The notes: generated by a model not told the origin, from the letters alone. Counted from the stretch's first letter, positions 43,355-56,294 are shown. The stretch: DNA of 64,000 nt from Tricholomella constricta (GCA_013368375.1 JAACJP010000002.1:496001-560000), one strand, 5' to 3'. Numbers and translations: made by a program.

Positions 43355-44407
43355 ATGTTTCGTCTTCTCCAACCCCGTCGTTTCTCCGCCTCTCACTGTC
43401 AAATCATGCGCGTCGTTCCTGTCCCTGTCCGCGACGACAACTACGCCTATCTGCTCGTCGACCAGCCCTCCAACAAGGCTGCCGCCGTCGACCCATACGA
43501 TGTCCCAAAGGTGGCCGCTGCAGCGAAGGAACTCGGTGTCCAGATTGTTGCAGCCATCATCACCCACCATCATTTCGATCACAGTGGAGGAAATAAGGTC
43601 GCCTTCAATCCCTGTCTTGCCTAAACAAGCACCGTCTGATATATAGTCTTATCATCACCAGGACTTTGTGCGTCGGCCCAGCCCGCTATGATTTCTCGAC
43701 GCGGACTCACCTCGTTCTCAGGCTGCCAAATTTCCTGATGCTCCAATATACGGAGGCAGCGACAAGATCCCTGCCCTGACAAAGCTTGTCAAGGACAAGG
43801 ATGAGTTTACGCTCGGCGACAATACACACATCAAGTAAGCTAACCGTCGCTTTGAAATGTCTCGGGGGCTAACCGTGCTTCGAGGTGCCTCGCAACACCC
43901 TGTCATACTCAGGATTCGATATGTTATTACATCACCAACACCGCAGACAAGGCTCAACCAGGCGGGGTCTTTACAGGAGATACGCTCTTCATCGCTGGCT
44001 GTGGCCGCTTCTTTGAAGGAACAGGCGACGAGATGAACCGCGCTCTCAAATACCTCGCCACTCTCCCCGATACGACCATTGTGTATAACGGCCATGAATA
44101 CACCTCAGGCAACCTTTCCTTTGCCAAATCCATCGACCCCGACAACACTGCCATAGCGAGCTTGGCCGAGCTTGTCAAAAAGAACAAGGTCACCACGGGC
44201 TTGACAACTATCGGTGACGAGAAGGAATGGAATGTCTTTATGCGTCTGGGGAGCGAGGCTGTGAGGTCCGTATCTTTCGTTGGCACCAAACAAGCGGTGA
44301 TATTGATGTTGCGTTCGATAAGGTCTGCAACAGCTGCGTCTCCTGACACCCCCGAAAGCACTATTATTGATTTTTTGAGGAATAAGAAGAACAATTACCG
44401 CGGGTAG
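43355..44407 (+). CDS. GLO2: Hydroxyacylglutathione hydrolase (glyoxalase II)
   Basis: Metallo-beta-lactamase fold enzyme releasing D-lactate and glutathione from S-lactoylglutathione. The metal site ITHHHFDHSGGNKDF (THxHxDH) is split by an intron after GGNK. Later metal ligands are in CLATPCHTQDSICYY and GGVFTGDTLFIAGCGRFFEG, and the C-terminal domain has TIVYNGHEYTSGNLSFA. The end is STIIDFLRNKKNNYRG. The first ATG (43355) adds a mitochondrial-like presequence MFRLLQPRRFSASHC before MRVVPVPVRDDNYAYL, the usual cytosolic start, suggesting dual targeting. Four introns or so. Stop 44405. Confidence 0.93.
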
Positions 44408-44575
44408 GTCGGGTCTTTCGCTCCTGGTGTATAATCTTGAAGGCTTCAATGCAGATGAAAGACTGTCCTGGCTCTAAGATGTAGCAGTAGTTGAATTCAT
44501 GAGTATGAGATATATTTCTATTAGGCTACTAGCAAATATCAGACTGAACATGAAGAGAACATATGGACGCGTCAA

Positions 44576-45419
44576 TCACCCAAGCCCGACCGCCTTTGTG
44601 ACAGCTGCCCGAGCGTATGGGATGTACGATAAGGTGTACCATGTATACGCCAGATATTCGATGATGACGAATACTGTTAGAAGAGTGAGATGAGCTTTGG
44701 TCAAAGCAGTAGCTCGAACACGTACTTAGGCATAGAATCTAGGTCAAATAGTCGGATGAGCGACGCTCTTTCAAAATGTCGAGTTCCACTCACCTCATTC
44801 CGCAGAACAAACGCGCCTACAAAAACAAGTCCTATTGACGCGAGGAGTACGATCGAAGCGACAACTCGGACGGGCTTGAACATCTGCACCCGCAATGTCA
44901 AAAAAGATAGTCAATGAAATTGGAATTGAACTCACGAGTTTCAGCTGCTTGAGGAACTATTGAATCCAAAATCAGTATCTTATGTTGCCCGCGAACACCT
45001 GAGTTGTAGTATAACGTACACCAATAAGGAACCCAGTGCCGACAAGTGATACAATTGTGCCAATAACATATAGGACTTGGCGTACCAGTCAACAAGCGGC
45101 ATTTGGGCAGGCGAAGACAGACTCACCGGCAAATATGCCCAGCTGGCCCAGAAAGAGCACAATCGCGCCCAGTATACTCAAAAGAAAGCCAACAGCTAGA
45201 CTGCAAGGGCGGACAGAATAGACGCCGTGAGTCTCACATGCCTCCCACCGGACCTGGCAAAACAGATGGATGGACGGCGGCTCACCATCCTACGAATCCA
45301 TACAGCCTCTGCGTCCTAGACAGCCCGAGAAACTTGAACGCCGAGTCGCCTTCGAAAAACTGAGTTTCAGGGATCGCGCCGCCTGCTGCCTCGAGATTGA
45401 ACCAGCCCTTGTTCGCCAT
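44576..45419 (-). CDS. SFT2: SFT2/Got1-like vesicle transport protein
   Basis: Small tetraspanning Golgi protein implicated in endosome/ER-to-Golgi vesicle fusion. ATG at 45419 gives MANKGWFNLEAAGGAIPETQ, then SRTQRLYGFVGCLAVGFLLS, LGAIVLFLGQLGIFA, YVIGTIVSLVGTGFLIG, FKPVRVVASIVLLASIGLVF, VFVIIEYLAYTWYTLSYIPY and the C-terminus ARAAVTKAVGLG. Four hydrophobic helices are visible and the YxxSYIPYAR end is the family mark. About six short exons. Stop 44576-44578. Functionally in line with the other traffic genes here but not clustered with them. Confidence 0.9.
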
Positions 45420-46159
45420 GGTTGTTGTTTGGTCGAGAAAGAGATTAGGGGATGAGAGAGGATATGGGCTGTGCCAGCAGCGCGTTTTGGATTTACAGAC
45501 TCGTTGATTAGCGGCAAGCGTCAGGCCTGCGTAATGACACTCTTGTGATTGCATAATCATGCATGTACGCCCTACGCTGAGCCGCAAACCTCGCAGGCAT
45601 TCTGAACATCTCGTACTTGCTGAGCGAGGTATCTATTTACCTGAGTTGCTTAGCGTGCTGGATGCTGCGACACTCGACAAGCTATTATCCACCGCTTCGC
45701 ATGCATCTCAGGATTGCGACGATACCTTGCCATCCAGTCGAGCTTTACCATCGTCTCTTTCGAAAATTCCCCACAGTGGCATCGCTTCAACTTGGCCATT
45801 GTGGCGACTTTAATAACCACAACGTTGTTTGACATCAGGCGCGGCAAGTGTGTAAAAATGATGGATATACATGGAGGTTTATATTCGGGACGGGGGCACT
45901 GATAGTGGACCCTTGATGCCTCTGTGGACTCTAAGCATCTTCAATCTATGGTCTGGAGCTCGAGAACTAAATTTAAAATGATTAAAAACATTTCGTGTGC
46001 CCAGGGTTGAGCCCCTAGGTCGATGTGGAAGCATAAGAATGTTCTGAAAGTCATAATTCATTAGAAAAGTGCGGCAACGGTTGAAAATCTCATATCTTAT
46101 TTCCATTTCCAATTCAAGACGACGTCGACTACCTATCTAGCTATACTACACCCTTTCAT
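45420..46159. other. Intergenic region SFT2 to Argonaute B
   Basis: About 740 bp between the SFT2 start and the Argonaute B stop. An 84-codon + strand frame starts at 45559 (MHVRPTLSRKPRRHSEHLVL) but lacks other support. No repeats recognised. Confidence 0.4.
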
Positions 46160-49100
46160 TCACACGAAGTACATTGTGTCCTTTAGCCTGTTGTTGATCC
46201 CATCAAATTGCGCTTTGTAGTAGTCGAGGTGCTGCCGTTCATCCGAGGAGGCTGACATAGCGTCGATGTCGCCGATTGCGTCCGAGAAATGGAACTTGGC
46301 TCTCCTACAAACGAGCTGTGGATATCATCAATCTCGCGACAGGACACATACACACGGCAGGAATACGCACGTCGGCATCTAGAGAATGGTATCAGAAACG
46401 GAACAGGAAGGATGACGATGAAGCGTACAGTAAACAGGTGCTGGGATTTTCACCGAACGTGTCGCGCGCGAGTAGCAATGACAGAGGGCATAGCTACGCA
46501 TCAATGAGGCAGGTGAATACCCTGAACGAACATGAAACGAAAAGTAAGCGACACTCACGCAATCTGCTGGAGCCTATCAGAATCAATGGAATGTCAGACA
46601 GAGACAAAGGAGAAACGAATTGGATGACCCACTCATCAGCTCCAAGTAGTTTTTTGTCTTTCGGGTGCAAGGTGTTGTCGTTCCGTAAAACAGTGTAATG
46701 ACTGGGGCGACTCGCTAAATTCGAGAGGTCAATCAAAATATCTATGGGAGCTCAGATCCATTGAAATGCGTACTTCCTTTGAGCCCTGGCTGTGACTGGA
46801 GGTAGAAGTCCCGGTAGACCGGATGGACGATATCTAAAATAGTGTTCTCCTCGAGAAAGTTTTATCTACAAGTACGAGCTCACCTTGATCAACAACAAAC
46901 CCAGCATGCAGGTTGCCGTTCCCTCGTGGATCTTCTGATTGCCGATCCAGTGGAAAGAATCTAAAGTGATGACGTTTTCCCACTACGATAAAAGTTACTC
47001 CAGGCCAACGAGCGAGGTCTGATCCGTAGGCAGTCATCAAGGGCGCTGGAAGGATTCTAATCAGCTTCTGTAGGCAATACGCATGGCGAGGTCTCAACTC
47101 TTCATGGCATTTAATTCCATATCGAGAACAGTTTTAAATTCGCCCTCTGAGACTCCATCACGGAACATGAAGAGACGCTGAGGCAAAGCATTATTTCTTT
47201 TTTTGAAATTTTGGAGCGCAATCTAATTTTCAATTCAGCATAGGCGATGAAAAGGAAAACACATTGTTGACCTCAAACATCTCAGCAAAGTCTTCAATAA
47301 TCTCCGTGCGACTAGTTTGAACCCTGATTGACGCGGCATATCTTGACATTTTCTTGTCCATGGAGGCCACTAATGCTGATATCGATGGAAGAACGCTTCC
47401 TGGCGCCGGATGGCTCACGTCCGCCCCTTGATCTTGTGAGTAGATCGGTCCAGATTTCGATGCGATCACACTCACCGAGAACCATGGTCGGAACCAATGC
47501 CAAATACGCCATTGCTGGGTTGACTGGAACACAATTAATGCCTCCGAGCTTAGCATTGATCCTATGGAAATGTGATGAGGACACGACAATTCAATCAGAC
47601 ATTCTCGACAAATACTTTAAAATGAGGTTGTTGTGATACTGATTCGCTCGCCGTTGTTGAGCATCATTGGCGAGTTTTCGCGACCATTTCTGTTCACCTT
47701 AAGTCTCCTTCCATAGGCCAGGGCGCTGATAGAGAAACTTACTACACACTGCGTGACTACACCTCGAGTAATGTCACCGTACCGCTTCACTTCGCGGTAT
47801 ATGTGTGCTGCAGATTCCGGCAAAATGACCAAAATCATTTGCGCTCCAGCCTCTCCGATAGCATCATCCAATACCTCAAAAAAAGTGTCACACGCCAAAC
47901 ACCAGCGAAGGTCTAATATATGCTCACCGTGCGAACGTTGGCACTCCCGGGGCGACGTAAAATATTATGGGGCTGAGACACCGCTATTGAACCATCGACT
48001 TCAGTAAATGTATAATTCGGCCGGCTTCAAACATACTCATTCCTGCAGGTTGAAGTTGAGCGTAGAAATTGAGGCATGAAGGAGGCTTAAGACTGACCTC
48101 TCTTCCCCATTTCTTGAACTAGATCCAAAACGAACGTGCTTAGAACCGACATATCGCAAGTTGCAAAGTCCACAACCGTCCAACTGGGAAGTTCCGCTGC
48201 TTTATTAAAAGTCTTACGCATGACATCCCATTGGCCTTGTCGCTGAAGACTATCGATTATACCTTTGGATTTACGGAAGGTGGAATTGGTGTTACCTGGA
48301 GCGTCAATTCGAATCCGTCCCCAAAGCAGATGTTGGGCGGTGGGAGAATGCGGCCCTTTACATGGAGCGGCTCTGGTTTGACAGATATCCCTGCACCGAG
48401 GAGGAAAGGGGATTGAGTGTATTTGAGTTCTTGCCATCCAGCTCTGATGGCTTCCAATCGCTTGCTTGGGCAAGTCGGAGAGAATGCAAGCGCCTCTCGA
48501 ACGACGTCTGGAGAAGCTCGATTCTTTACAACAGCGTCAGTTTTGACACGGTAAGAGTTCCTGAACTTCCTTACTTTGTAAAGTTGTTGCGTGGTCCTGC
48601 ATACACTTATGGGAAAAATGCCATCCTTCCCTAGCCTCACACCAATGGACCCACTACGGATTTTATAATTGTGCGCATGCTCGAAATGGTCCTGTATGAG
48701 ATGTGCAAAGCGTGAGCACTTAATACCCAATGAGATGAAGGACTGACGGCGATCGATATCGTCTCCCCTCCTTTTTCAAACGTCATCTTTCCAACATCAT
48801 AGAGAACGTCTCGTATGGTCTTGGGTCGCTTTCCGGCGTGGCCTGGAAGATCCACTTCTACCTTGACACCTTTCAAAAACAAACGAAGCTTCCTGACATT
48901 TGGCTCACTACGATCGTGAAGATCGCGAATGTTTCTCAAATGAAGGTACTCGCCGCAGACATTTTCTAAAGGTCCACGAGGAAGACTAGTGGAGGAAAAT
49001 GAGCAAAGTGTGCACTTAAAGGGCAGGAGAACATACACAACACCGACAGTGACATCTACGTTAACGATGATCCGATCGAACGTCGCCCTTACACTCCTGT

Positions 49101-50139
49101 AGAATCAGCAAAGTCAGAGCCACATTTAAGGAGCATTACAACAAACAGTGTACTGGAAGTGACCTCGCCACAGTTCAAGGGGCCGAATCTTGTCGCTGAC
49201 ATCTGTATCATGGCAGTGAGGAACGGCTATGAAAGCAAACAGGAGGTTGCTGACGTCTTCCCTGGGGCGTAAAAAAACTCTTTGCATTATAAATTCTTGG
49301 ATCAGTCCTGGAATTTAAAGTCATCAAAACAGGAAGGGGTCAAAGAATGAGTTGGGATCTTGCATTCGAGGCGTAGATTGTATAAAGAGGTTAAGCATAT
49401 TGATGGCGGTTGCTGCATCAGACTCGGGATTAAGGCTCTCGGGGTCACCTTTGACAAGGCGTCCCAAAGTTCTGGGAGTACGTAGCGTTCAATAACTTTT
49501 TCATCGAAGCGAGAAATGCGCAGACCCAACATCGATCTTCTTCACAAATACCACTCTGATAGACACTTCTTTTCGGTGGTGGGATTGTCCGTCTTCCCAT
49601 GGTACTCGGAACTGGAAACACGACTTAGTTAGAATGTTCGATGGCATTCTCAGGCACACTGACCTCCTCAGATGAGACACGATATCCTTGGAAAGAGAAT
49701 AGATTCTTCTTCCCATCATAGGCTGTAATCATGGTGTTAAAGATAATCATATGTTCATAAGGTTATATGCCCTGACCGCCCAAGGGATTGAACAGGTCAG
49801 GCCTCGTGCTTGTCTGAAGTCGCATGACGAGCTCTGAGCCCTTCTTGTTCCCTAGCTTGAATTCACGACTCCCAGTGTCCCATAGCGGTAGGATAACTAG
49901 AAAGAGAAACAAAATATCAGATTAAGCGAGGCTCAGACGCGCTGGATAAGAGAGGAAACTGACCGACTGGAGTTCAAAATGATGATCTAGTCAGTCGATC
50001 CTTAGGCATCTTGAAGATACATACCATCATAGTGGTATACGTAGCCGCTGTTTCCTTGGGCCCGATTCCATTTCATTTCGAACGCGTTAGTCCGTGCTTG
50101 GACTTTGGCACCAACTGTTCCACCTGGACGGGGCAGCAT
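46160..50139 (-). CDS. Argonaute protein B
   Basis: Second Argonaute, full domain set. ATG at 50139 gives MLPRPGGTVGAKVQARTNAF, then EMKWNRAQGNSGYVYHYDV and ILPLWDTGSREF of the N domain. MID: YREVKRYGDITRGVVTQCV. PIWI: VLGADVSHPAPGSVLPS (first Asp, rebuilt across an intron), FRDGVSEGEFKTVLDME (second Asp), VVGKRHHFRFFPLDR, GNLHAGFVVDQG, SHYTVLRNDN, SVKIPAPVYYADLVCRRAKF (final Asp, rebuilt across two introns). Ends KDTMYFV, stop at 46160-46162. Many introns, about 900 residues. All four catalytic acids appear present or consistent. It differs clearly from Argonaute A (N-terminus and insertions), so this is not a recent tandem copy. Confidence 0.92.
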
Positions 50140-50494
50140 CTTCCTTGCGAGCGAGATTTATTCGCGTATAGAGATCGATTCCAGGACTTTCGAGGCTCTC
50201 GCACGCTGGATTATCAAGGGGAAAGTAAGGGATTTGAGGTACAATACGGAGAAAGACTTGCCAGCCCAGTGCTAGTGAATCGATCCACACTAGTTGCGCT
50301 GGGCGAAAGCAAGTGCAGTTTAAACGTGTGATTGGTCGTGCTTGCCTTATGAAGGAAATGGGACGTCATGTGATCGTATCACGCGCTAAATATAGCCCCG
50401 CGAAAGGAAGAACGGTCATCGCATAGCTGTTCAATAACTAGCTAACATGTTAGGATCGTAAATATACTTCACAAGATGTCGTAGCAGTATCGTA
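50140..50494. other. Intergenic region upstream of Argonaute B
   Basis: About 355 bp between the EDC4-like stop and the Argonaute B start, both on the - strand. It includes ATTGG near 50331 (inverted CCAAT). Nothing else recognised. Confidence 0.4.
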
Positions 50495-53400
50495 TCATTT
50501 TTTCGATATTTCCATGCCTTCGTAACCCTGAAGGCCTTTGCGTCGTAGCATAGCAAGAGCTTCTGAAACGGAAGCACGGGCCTTCTCCAGCGAAGGTGGA
50601 CCGCCCGGAAGACCAAGCCGCTGCTTCGTCATATTCAAGTGGGTGTAGATGCCCGGAACAACGTTAGGCAAGTAGTCCATGACGATCTGTTCCTAGATTC
50701 AAACGTTCGTTACCCTCAAGTTAGACGCAAAGTCGACGTAGGCATACCTTGGGATCGAGCACCGTTATTCCGCGTTGGAGCCACCACATTGCATTCGTGA
50801 ACGACTCATCATTGGGTGGGCTAGCACAGACCAGAGCCGCAAGCTAGCAAAGACGTCAGGAGGAAGAGGTTGAGGTAAGAGAATATACACATACACGATG
50901 CATCGCAGTGAGGATTACCGGCTGCGATAGTGGGCCAGGCCTGTCCAGCGGCATGACAACATCTGCGTTCATACGACCTAAGAGGACCTGGAGATCTCTC
51001 AAGTCCTCGCTCAAGACTGCAGGGAGGAAAATCGATTCCCAAGTGTCGTTGGCGTCAGGGGAGGTCTTGGGCTCAGGTTGCTGTTTTAATTGCGGCTGAG
51101 GTTGAGGAAGCGGTGGAGGAGGTGGAGGTTGCGGTATCGTCGCAGGGTGGGAAGCTTGCGGCGCTGCAATGCTGGATGAGTACCAAGATGGGTGGACAAC
51201 GGGGGGTGCCTGAGGAGCCTGTTGTGGTTGCAGCTGTTGCTGAAGCGTCCCAAGCTTGTGGCCATAACTTGCGGGGCCTTGCGAAGGAACAGGCGGATTT
51301 TGTTGACGAGGATGCATCTGGTTCATACCTCCTTGAACGGGTGGAACAATGGAGCCCGGCGAGTTACGAGTCTGGGATTGCTGAAGACTGTGCATTGAAG
51401 CGGCCGGATTGAGGCTCAGGAACTTGACATGGTCGGACAGTGTCCTGACGGTATGCTCCAACTCGCGTATGGATGTCTAGAACGCAAAATATGAGGACAG
51501 GAAGTTGGAACGTTGATCAGAAATCCTCAACACACCTCCTGGTTCCTGAATAAATCACGTTGCCACGACATCAACTCGGCCTTGAGACCATGAATCTCGT
51601 GACGAAGTTCCTGCGACAGTTCTTGATGCATCCGATTCATTTGTTGGTTATAGAGAGGAACAAATGTCTTTGACATCGCTTCGTGAACATGGCCGCCAAG
51701 GAGAGGAGTAAGATTTGTCGATAAAATATGTGCGAAGTGCGCAGAGATATCAGCGCGGAAGAGTAGCTTCTCCAACTCGCCAGGTAAGCTCTAGAAGAGA
51801 CCGATTAGCTTGAGGTGAGATCATTGTCATTGTTACGGCCAACCTGACTGATGAAGTCAACCAATCCACGGCCTATCTGGTCATTGAGCGCAGCCTTCAC
51901 TTCGTTCTTCGTGATTGTCTCCAGAGAGGGCAACACGGAATTCTGGACTTCGTTCTTGACTGCCATTTCAACGACGCGTGTCGTATTTCGCGTGAGTTCA
52001 GTCGAAATCAGCTTCAGGATCTTCTCTTGACGAGCGAAATCTTCCGCCTGCTCATGCGCGCGGGCGTCTTCCATTCGTTGATCTGAATAATAATAAAGTC
52101 AGTCAACTCATGATGAAAATGGATAAGAACAAGCGAACGTTGCTTGTCCATCTCCTTTCCGATAAGCCGTCCGATCCGAGTGTGAAGGCTTTCCTCCGTC
52201 TTCCTAATCTCCCGACTCAGCGCCTGACCGAGAGAGGTGTCGTTGATGATCAGAGCATCCGAACGCCCATTTTTGTCTCGGTCTTTGTTATGATCCTCCT
52301 TCTCCTTCCAGTTGACCGCCTTTGCCTTCCCTTTGTTGATCTTGGAGTCGTCACGATTGAAGTCGCCGTCTTCAGAGGCAGGCGTGCGCGAACGAGGGGG
52401 AAGCGCCTGAGAAGGAATTTGCTGCACTGGAACGCTCGTCGAGACTTGGGAAACCTGGCGCTGGCCTTTGATATCCAAGGACGTCTGCGACGGAAGGTGT
52501 CCCACATCGGCAGGCAACTTGCTTGCTGTCATGGCCAAGGCAGTTTCGAACCATTCCTTGCGGACGAGGATCTGGTCTACACCGCTGGAATGGACTGAGA
52601 ATGCAACCAGTGCCAATTCACCTGGCGGAACTTTAGCTGCCACACATGCCGCATGGGCTTCGTCGCCGGTAGGATCCGCATCCGCAGTGAGAATGACAAA
52701 GTGGATGGTGGGTTTTGGTCCAGCAAACTCGACGACCTGATCAAAGCCGCCCCTGATAGCCTCCTCGCCACCAACAACTGTCGATACGAGATTGATCCTG
52801 ACAGCCATCAAGCTCTCGCGGCGGCAGTTGGCGACCCACAATGTCTGAATCCTCGAATCGTAGCTGGCATGACCGAACATATCGTTATCTTCTTGGTTGC
52901 CGTTCACAAACTTGATCGTTGACAGAACTTGTTTCGTTGTGATTGACAATAATTGGAAGATAGTCCCGCTCTTCCGTCCGACAATGATTCCACCATCAAC
53001 AAAAATCAAGGAGGATGGCATGTCATCTCCACGAATTTTGTGCGTCGTGTAGGGTAGTTGGTCGTGAATATTCCAGACAGTCAAGGTTGCATCGACCGAG
53101 ATGGTCGCGAGAGCATAATGCAACACATCAAAGTCGAAGGAGACAACAGGCTGGCAAGCGGTGACGAATCAGATATTGTCGTTCGTTCGCGACGTTGAGA
53201 CTCACTGATAACACTTTAAATACTTGAGCAATTTGAGGGAGATTGGACGGCGGGAGAGGTTGGCCACGTTGGTGAGGATGTATGTTAACCAGGTCGATGA
53301 GATAAACGTTATTATCGGAGGCGACAGCGAGGGTATCGGGATCTTTAGGATGCCACTTGACGGCATGAAGACCATCATCTGATGAGGGCTGAACACATAG

Positions 53401-55476
53401 AAGGACTTGTCCACTGCCAGACCGTCAGAAACAATTCAAGTAGAGAAAGGAGGATGCGCATACGGAACATCGTCAGTTATGACTTGAGGGAGTTCCCATA
53501 CGATAAATCCACCGTCAGATGTTACTCCTGCGAGCCGATTGCCATGGACCGCCATGTCAGTGACGCTTGAGGACAGCGGAAAGATGGACGGAAGTTGGAG
53601 AAGGGTGCGATCGCCGCTAGATCTCGAGATTACACGAACACGCCCTGCAAAAGCTGTCAGAAGGAGTATCGACGTTGGCTTGGGCAACCGTACCTCGAGT
53701 CATGGCATAGGCAACCCAATGTGTGGCGCCGATGGTGGTACCAGGAAGGAAGACTGAATCCTGCTTCACCAGGGCTATCGCGGTGGATTTGACGGAATCG
53801 TGAGAAGCTTGAATCTCGTCCAATGGTTGGGAGACATCGAATACAATGGTTTGAGGTTGAGGACTGCGATAAAAGAAAGATTAGGAGAGATTCTTAACGT
53901 GGGAAGACCCCATGCTTGCCTGGGACTCGATTGATTCTTCGCGAACTTGGATTGGGCCGGTCCTTTGCCTCTGCCGCCACCACGAGGAACCGGTGAACTT
54001 TCCTTGTCGCGTCGATTTCCGCTAGAATGAGAGGCTGATCCACCGTGTTGACTGGCGGGAGAATCAACTGAACGGCCCTGAGTACGCTGGGCGTGGGTCC
54101 TTGGAGGAGATGAACGGGGAGAACCTGCACGATTGGGAACAGGTTTAGGAGGGAGGGGAGGGGGAGGAACTCTTGTCGACAGATTCTCTGCCTGAGAGAA
54201 GTCGAAAGCTTCGTAAGTGGTGGGCGGTGGCTGATGCTGGGGTTGAGCAGGAAGCTGCTGCCCTCGACTGAGATGCTCGAGTAAATTCTCCACCGACTGC
54301 CGCTTGGGATCAGAAACCGCTGTCCATGATCCGGAATCCTCGTTGCCGCTTGAAGCACTTGGAGGCTGAGGAGGCACGGGTTTCTTCTTGATCGAGCTAG
54401 CTGAGGTAGATAGGTGGTCAAAGGGAGAGTCGAAATCAAACATCGATTTGCGAGGTGACGGGGTCTGCTGCTGCTGTTGCCGTTGGGGGACGGCCTGCTG
54501 AGCGACCTGTTGCGGTGGTTGGGGAGGGGGCGGAGGAGGTTGCTGCTGCTGCTGCGAGGGCTGAGATTGATGAGACCCTTGAGTCCTTTGCGTCACCTCT
54601 GACGAGGATTCCGGTTGGTTGTAAGGACGATATTCCCCCTCGCGTATCGAAGGTGCGTATGGCGGAGAAGGAGCAGAGTGAGAGGTTTGCGTATCTGTGT
54701 AACTAGACCTCGGAGGGTTTCTGTAGCACGAATCAACGGAATTTAGTACGGGCCGGCAGGCAGGAGAAAGGGATAGAATGAAAGAACGGAAAGGTACAGG
54801 AAAGAACGTCATGCGCAATCCTCATGCATATGTCGTGGTAACCATGCGACTGTAGTGCCTTCGAATAAGGGCATAGGAAGCATGCAATTCAAACACGAGT
54901 GAAGCGCCGAGAATATAATCTGATACCGCGCTCGCTCGCCATTTACACCAACCGAGATGTGCTGACTGACTGATGTAAATAAAAGAATGCGGCTCACCCT
55001 GCCATCAATTGCTCTAATAAAAATTTCCCTTGAGCCTCATTATGTGTAGGGGTTGAACCAGTACCGGAACGCTGCGACGATCCGGGAGGAGTTGGAACTT
55101 GCTGGGGAATCGAAGGCCCCGCTGCTGCTGCAGGCGGCCCTCGAGTGTTGATAATGGGCGGACCGCCACCCAGGAGTGAAAGCAGTGCGCTCTGACGGTC
55201 AGCATTTGTGGCGCTTGCGTTATGAGTCGAGGAGGAGATCGGTTCGTCAGAAGTGGACAATAAGGAAGTTACAGATGCAGAGCTGCCATAGTTGTCGGAT
55301 ACATGGCTAGCAGGCTGGTTCTGATGGTCAGAAGGAGTAGTTAGATGGTGAAACAGAGAATCAATCTGGTTTGGAGAAGAGTTGCTGGAAACCGGCTGGT
55401 GGAGCGGCTGTGGCTGGACTGGAGGGGTTGAGCCCCGGGAAAATAGCTCGTGCAGCGGATTGACACGGTTATCCAT
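50495..55476 (-). CDS. EDC4: EDC4/Ge-1-like mRNA decapping scaffold
   Basis: Large multi-exon gene (about 1,350 residues) starting MDNRVNPLHELFSRG. The N-terminal third is disordered, rich in Gln, Pro and Ser (polyQ and polyP runs), with KSMFDFDSPFDHL. A WD40 domain follows: IFPLSSSVTDMAVHGNRLAG, FIVWELPQV, LHAVKWHPKDPDTLAVASDN, VSFDFDVLHYALATISVDAT, LTVWNIHDQLP. Then a charged linker and coiled coils (REIRKTEESLHTRIGRLIG, ARQEKILKLISTELTRNTTR). The C-terminal helical domain contains WESIFLPAVLSEDLRDLQVL, NDESFTNAMWWLQRGI and VMDYLPNVVPGIYTHLNMTK. This WD40-linker-coil-helical order is that of Ge-1, a P-body protein bridging Dcp2 and other decapping factors. Family call by architecture. An upstream in-frame extension lacks ATG. 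Confidence 0.82.
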
Positions 55477-55873
55477 GGCCCTGGTACGAAAGAATGGAAA
55501 CGATAGCAGTGAAGGAGCTGATGATGGTCTCAATTTTCTTGACTATCCATCCCAACACGCCGCAAACACGAGGCCGGTTGTTCTCCGGCAACTGCCGGTA
55601 TTGGTCAATGCGCCATAAACTGATTAAGTATCGAGGAGATGATGGGATTTCAATTTGGCCTATTAATGCGCGTTTATGTACCCCAAAGATTCAAATTCGG
55701 CATATATCCCCTTGGACTAACCCGAGGCACTTCTTGGACGAGCCGCACATGTGAGCGTGTTGTGAGCGCCGTTGTGCAAACAACGACAAACAGATCTGAT
55801 GAGAGTTATAAGTATGAGCTGAACAAGTGCCGCTTCTTTCATTGCAATCTATCTCCACTTTACCTTCACCAAT
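55477..55873. other. Bidirectional promoter EDC4-like / metallothionein
   Basis: About 400 bp. A TATA-like tataag lies at 55807-55812, 62 bp before the metallothionein ATG. No obvious repeated metal-response element was seen by eye. Confidence 0.45.
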
Positions 55874-56087
55874 ATGTTCATTGTGAGCATTGTCAACCTG
55901 CTCCCCTATCCTGATCTCTCATACGTCCTTCCCATAGGCTACTCAAACCCCTGTCAACCAAGCTAACTGCGGCAGTTCTTCTTGCAGCTGCGGCGCTAGG
56001 TCCGTCTCTCCCTATACTCCATCTCTTTGTTTATATCTTTCTTAATTTCACAGCTGCGCCTGCAAGCCCGGCGAGTGCAAGTGCTGA
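55874..56087 (+). CDS. Metallothionein, 7-Cys fungal type
   Basis: Three tiny exons (55874-55882, 55938-55999, 56054-56087; introns of 55 and 54 bp, both GT-AG) encode 34 residues: MFIATQTPVNQAN followed by a Cys-rich segment with spacing C-X4-C-X-C-X3-C-X-C-X5-C-X-C, ending GECKC. Seven cysteines, no aromatic residue in the Cys region, and length match copper/cadmium-binding metallothioneins of mushroom-forming fungi. It would chelate Cu(I), Cd or Zn in the cytosol. A TATA-like box is 62 bp upstream. Too small for ordinary open-frame searches. Divergent from the EDC4-like gene. Confidence 0.82.
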
Positions 56088-56294
56088 ACGATGCATGACA
56101 CGACCCCTCTACCCAATCGGCTACTTCATATCGTGTACTTGCCTTGTACCCATCCAGTTGATAACGAAATCTGAACTTTCCCTGTTGTATGCATACAAAG
56201 CGATGTATGAGATAAACTGCCAATCGCTCGTCATCTCCTGTTCGTGTTCTCAAGATCGTGACATTTCACGGGCTGATGGAGTACAAAGAGTGTG

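Noticed and set aside
45559..45813. 84-codon + strand open frame
   Set aside because: Isolated, no domain, no supporting splice structure; could be chance in an intergenic gap.
21167..50139. Biosynthetic gene cluster around the Zn2Cys6 factor, MFS and Argonautes
   Set aside because: No core biosynthetic enzyme (PKS, NRPS, terpene synthase) or tailoring enzymes are present; genes are housekeeping and unrelated.
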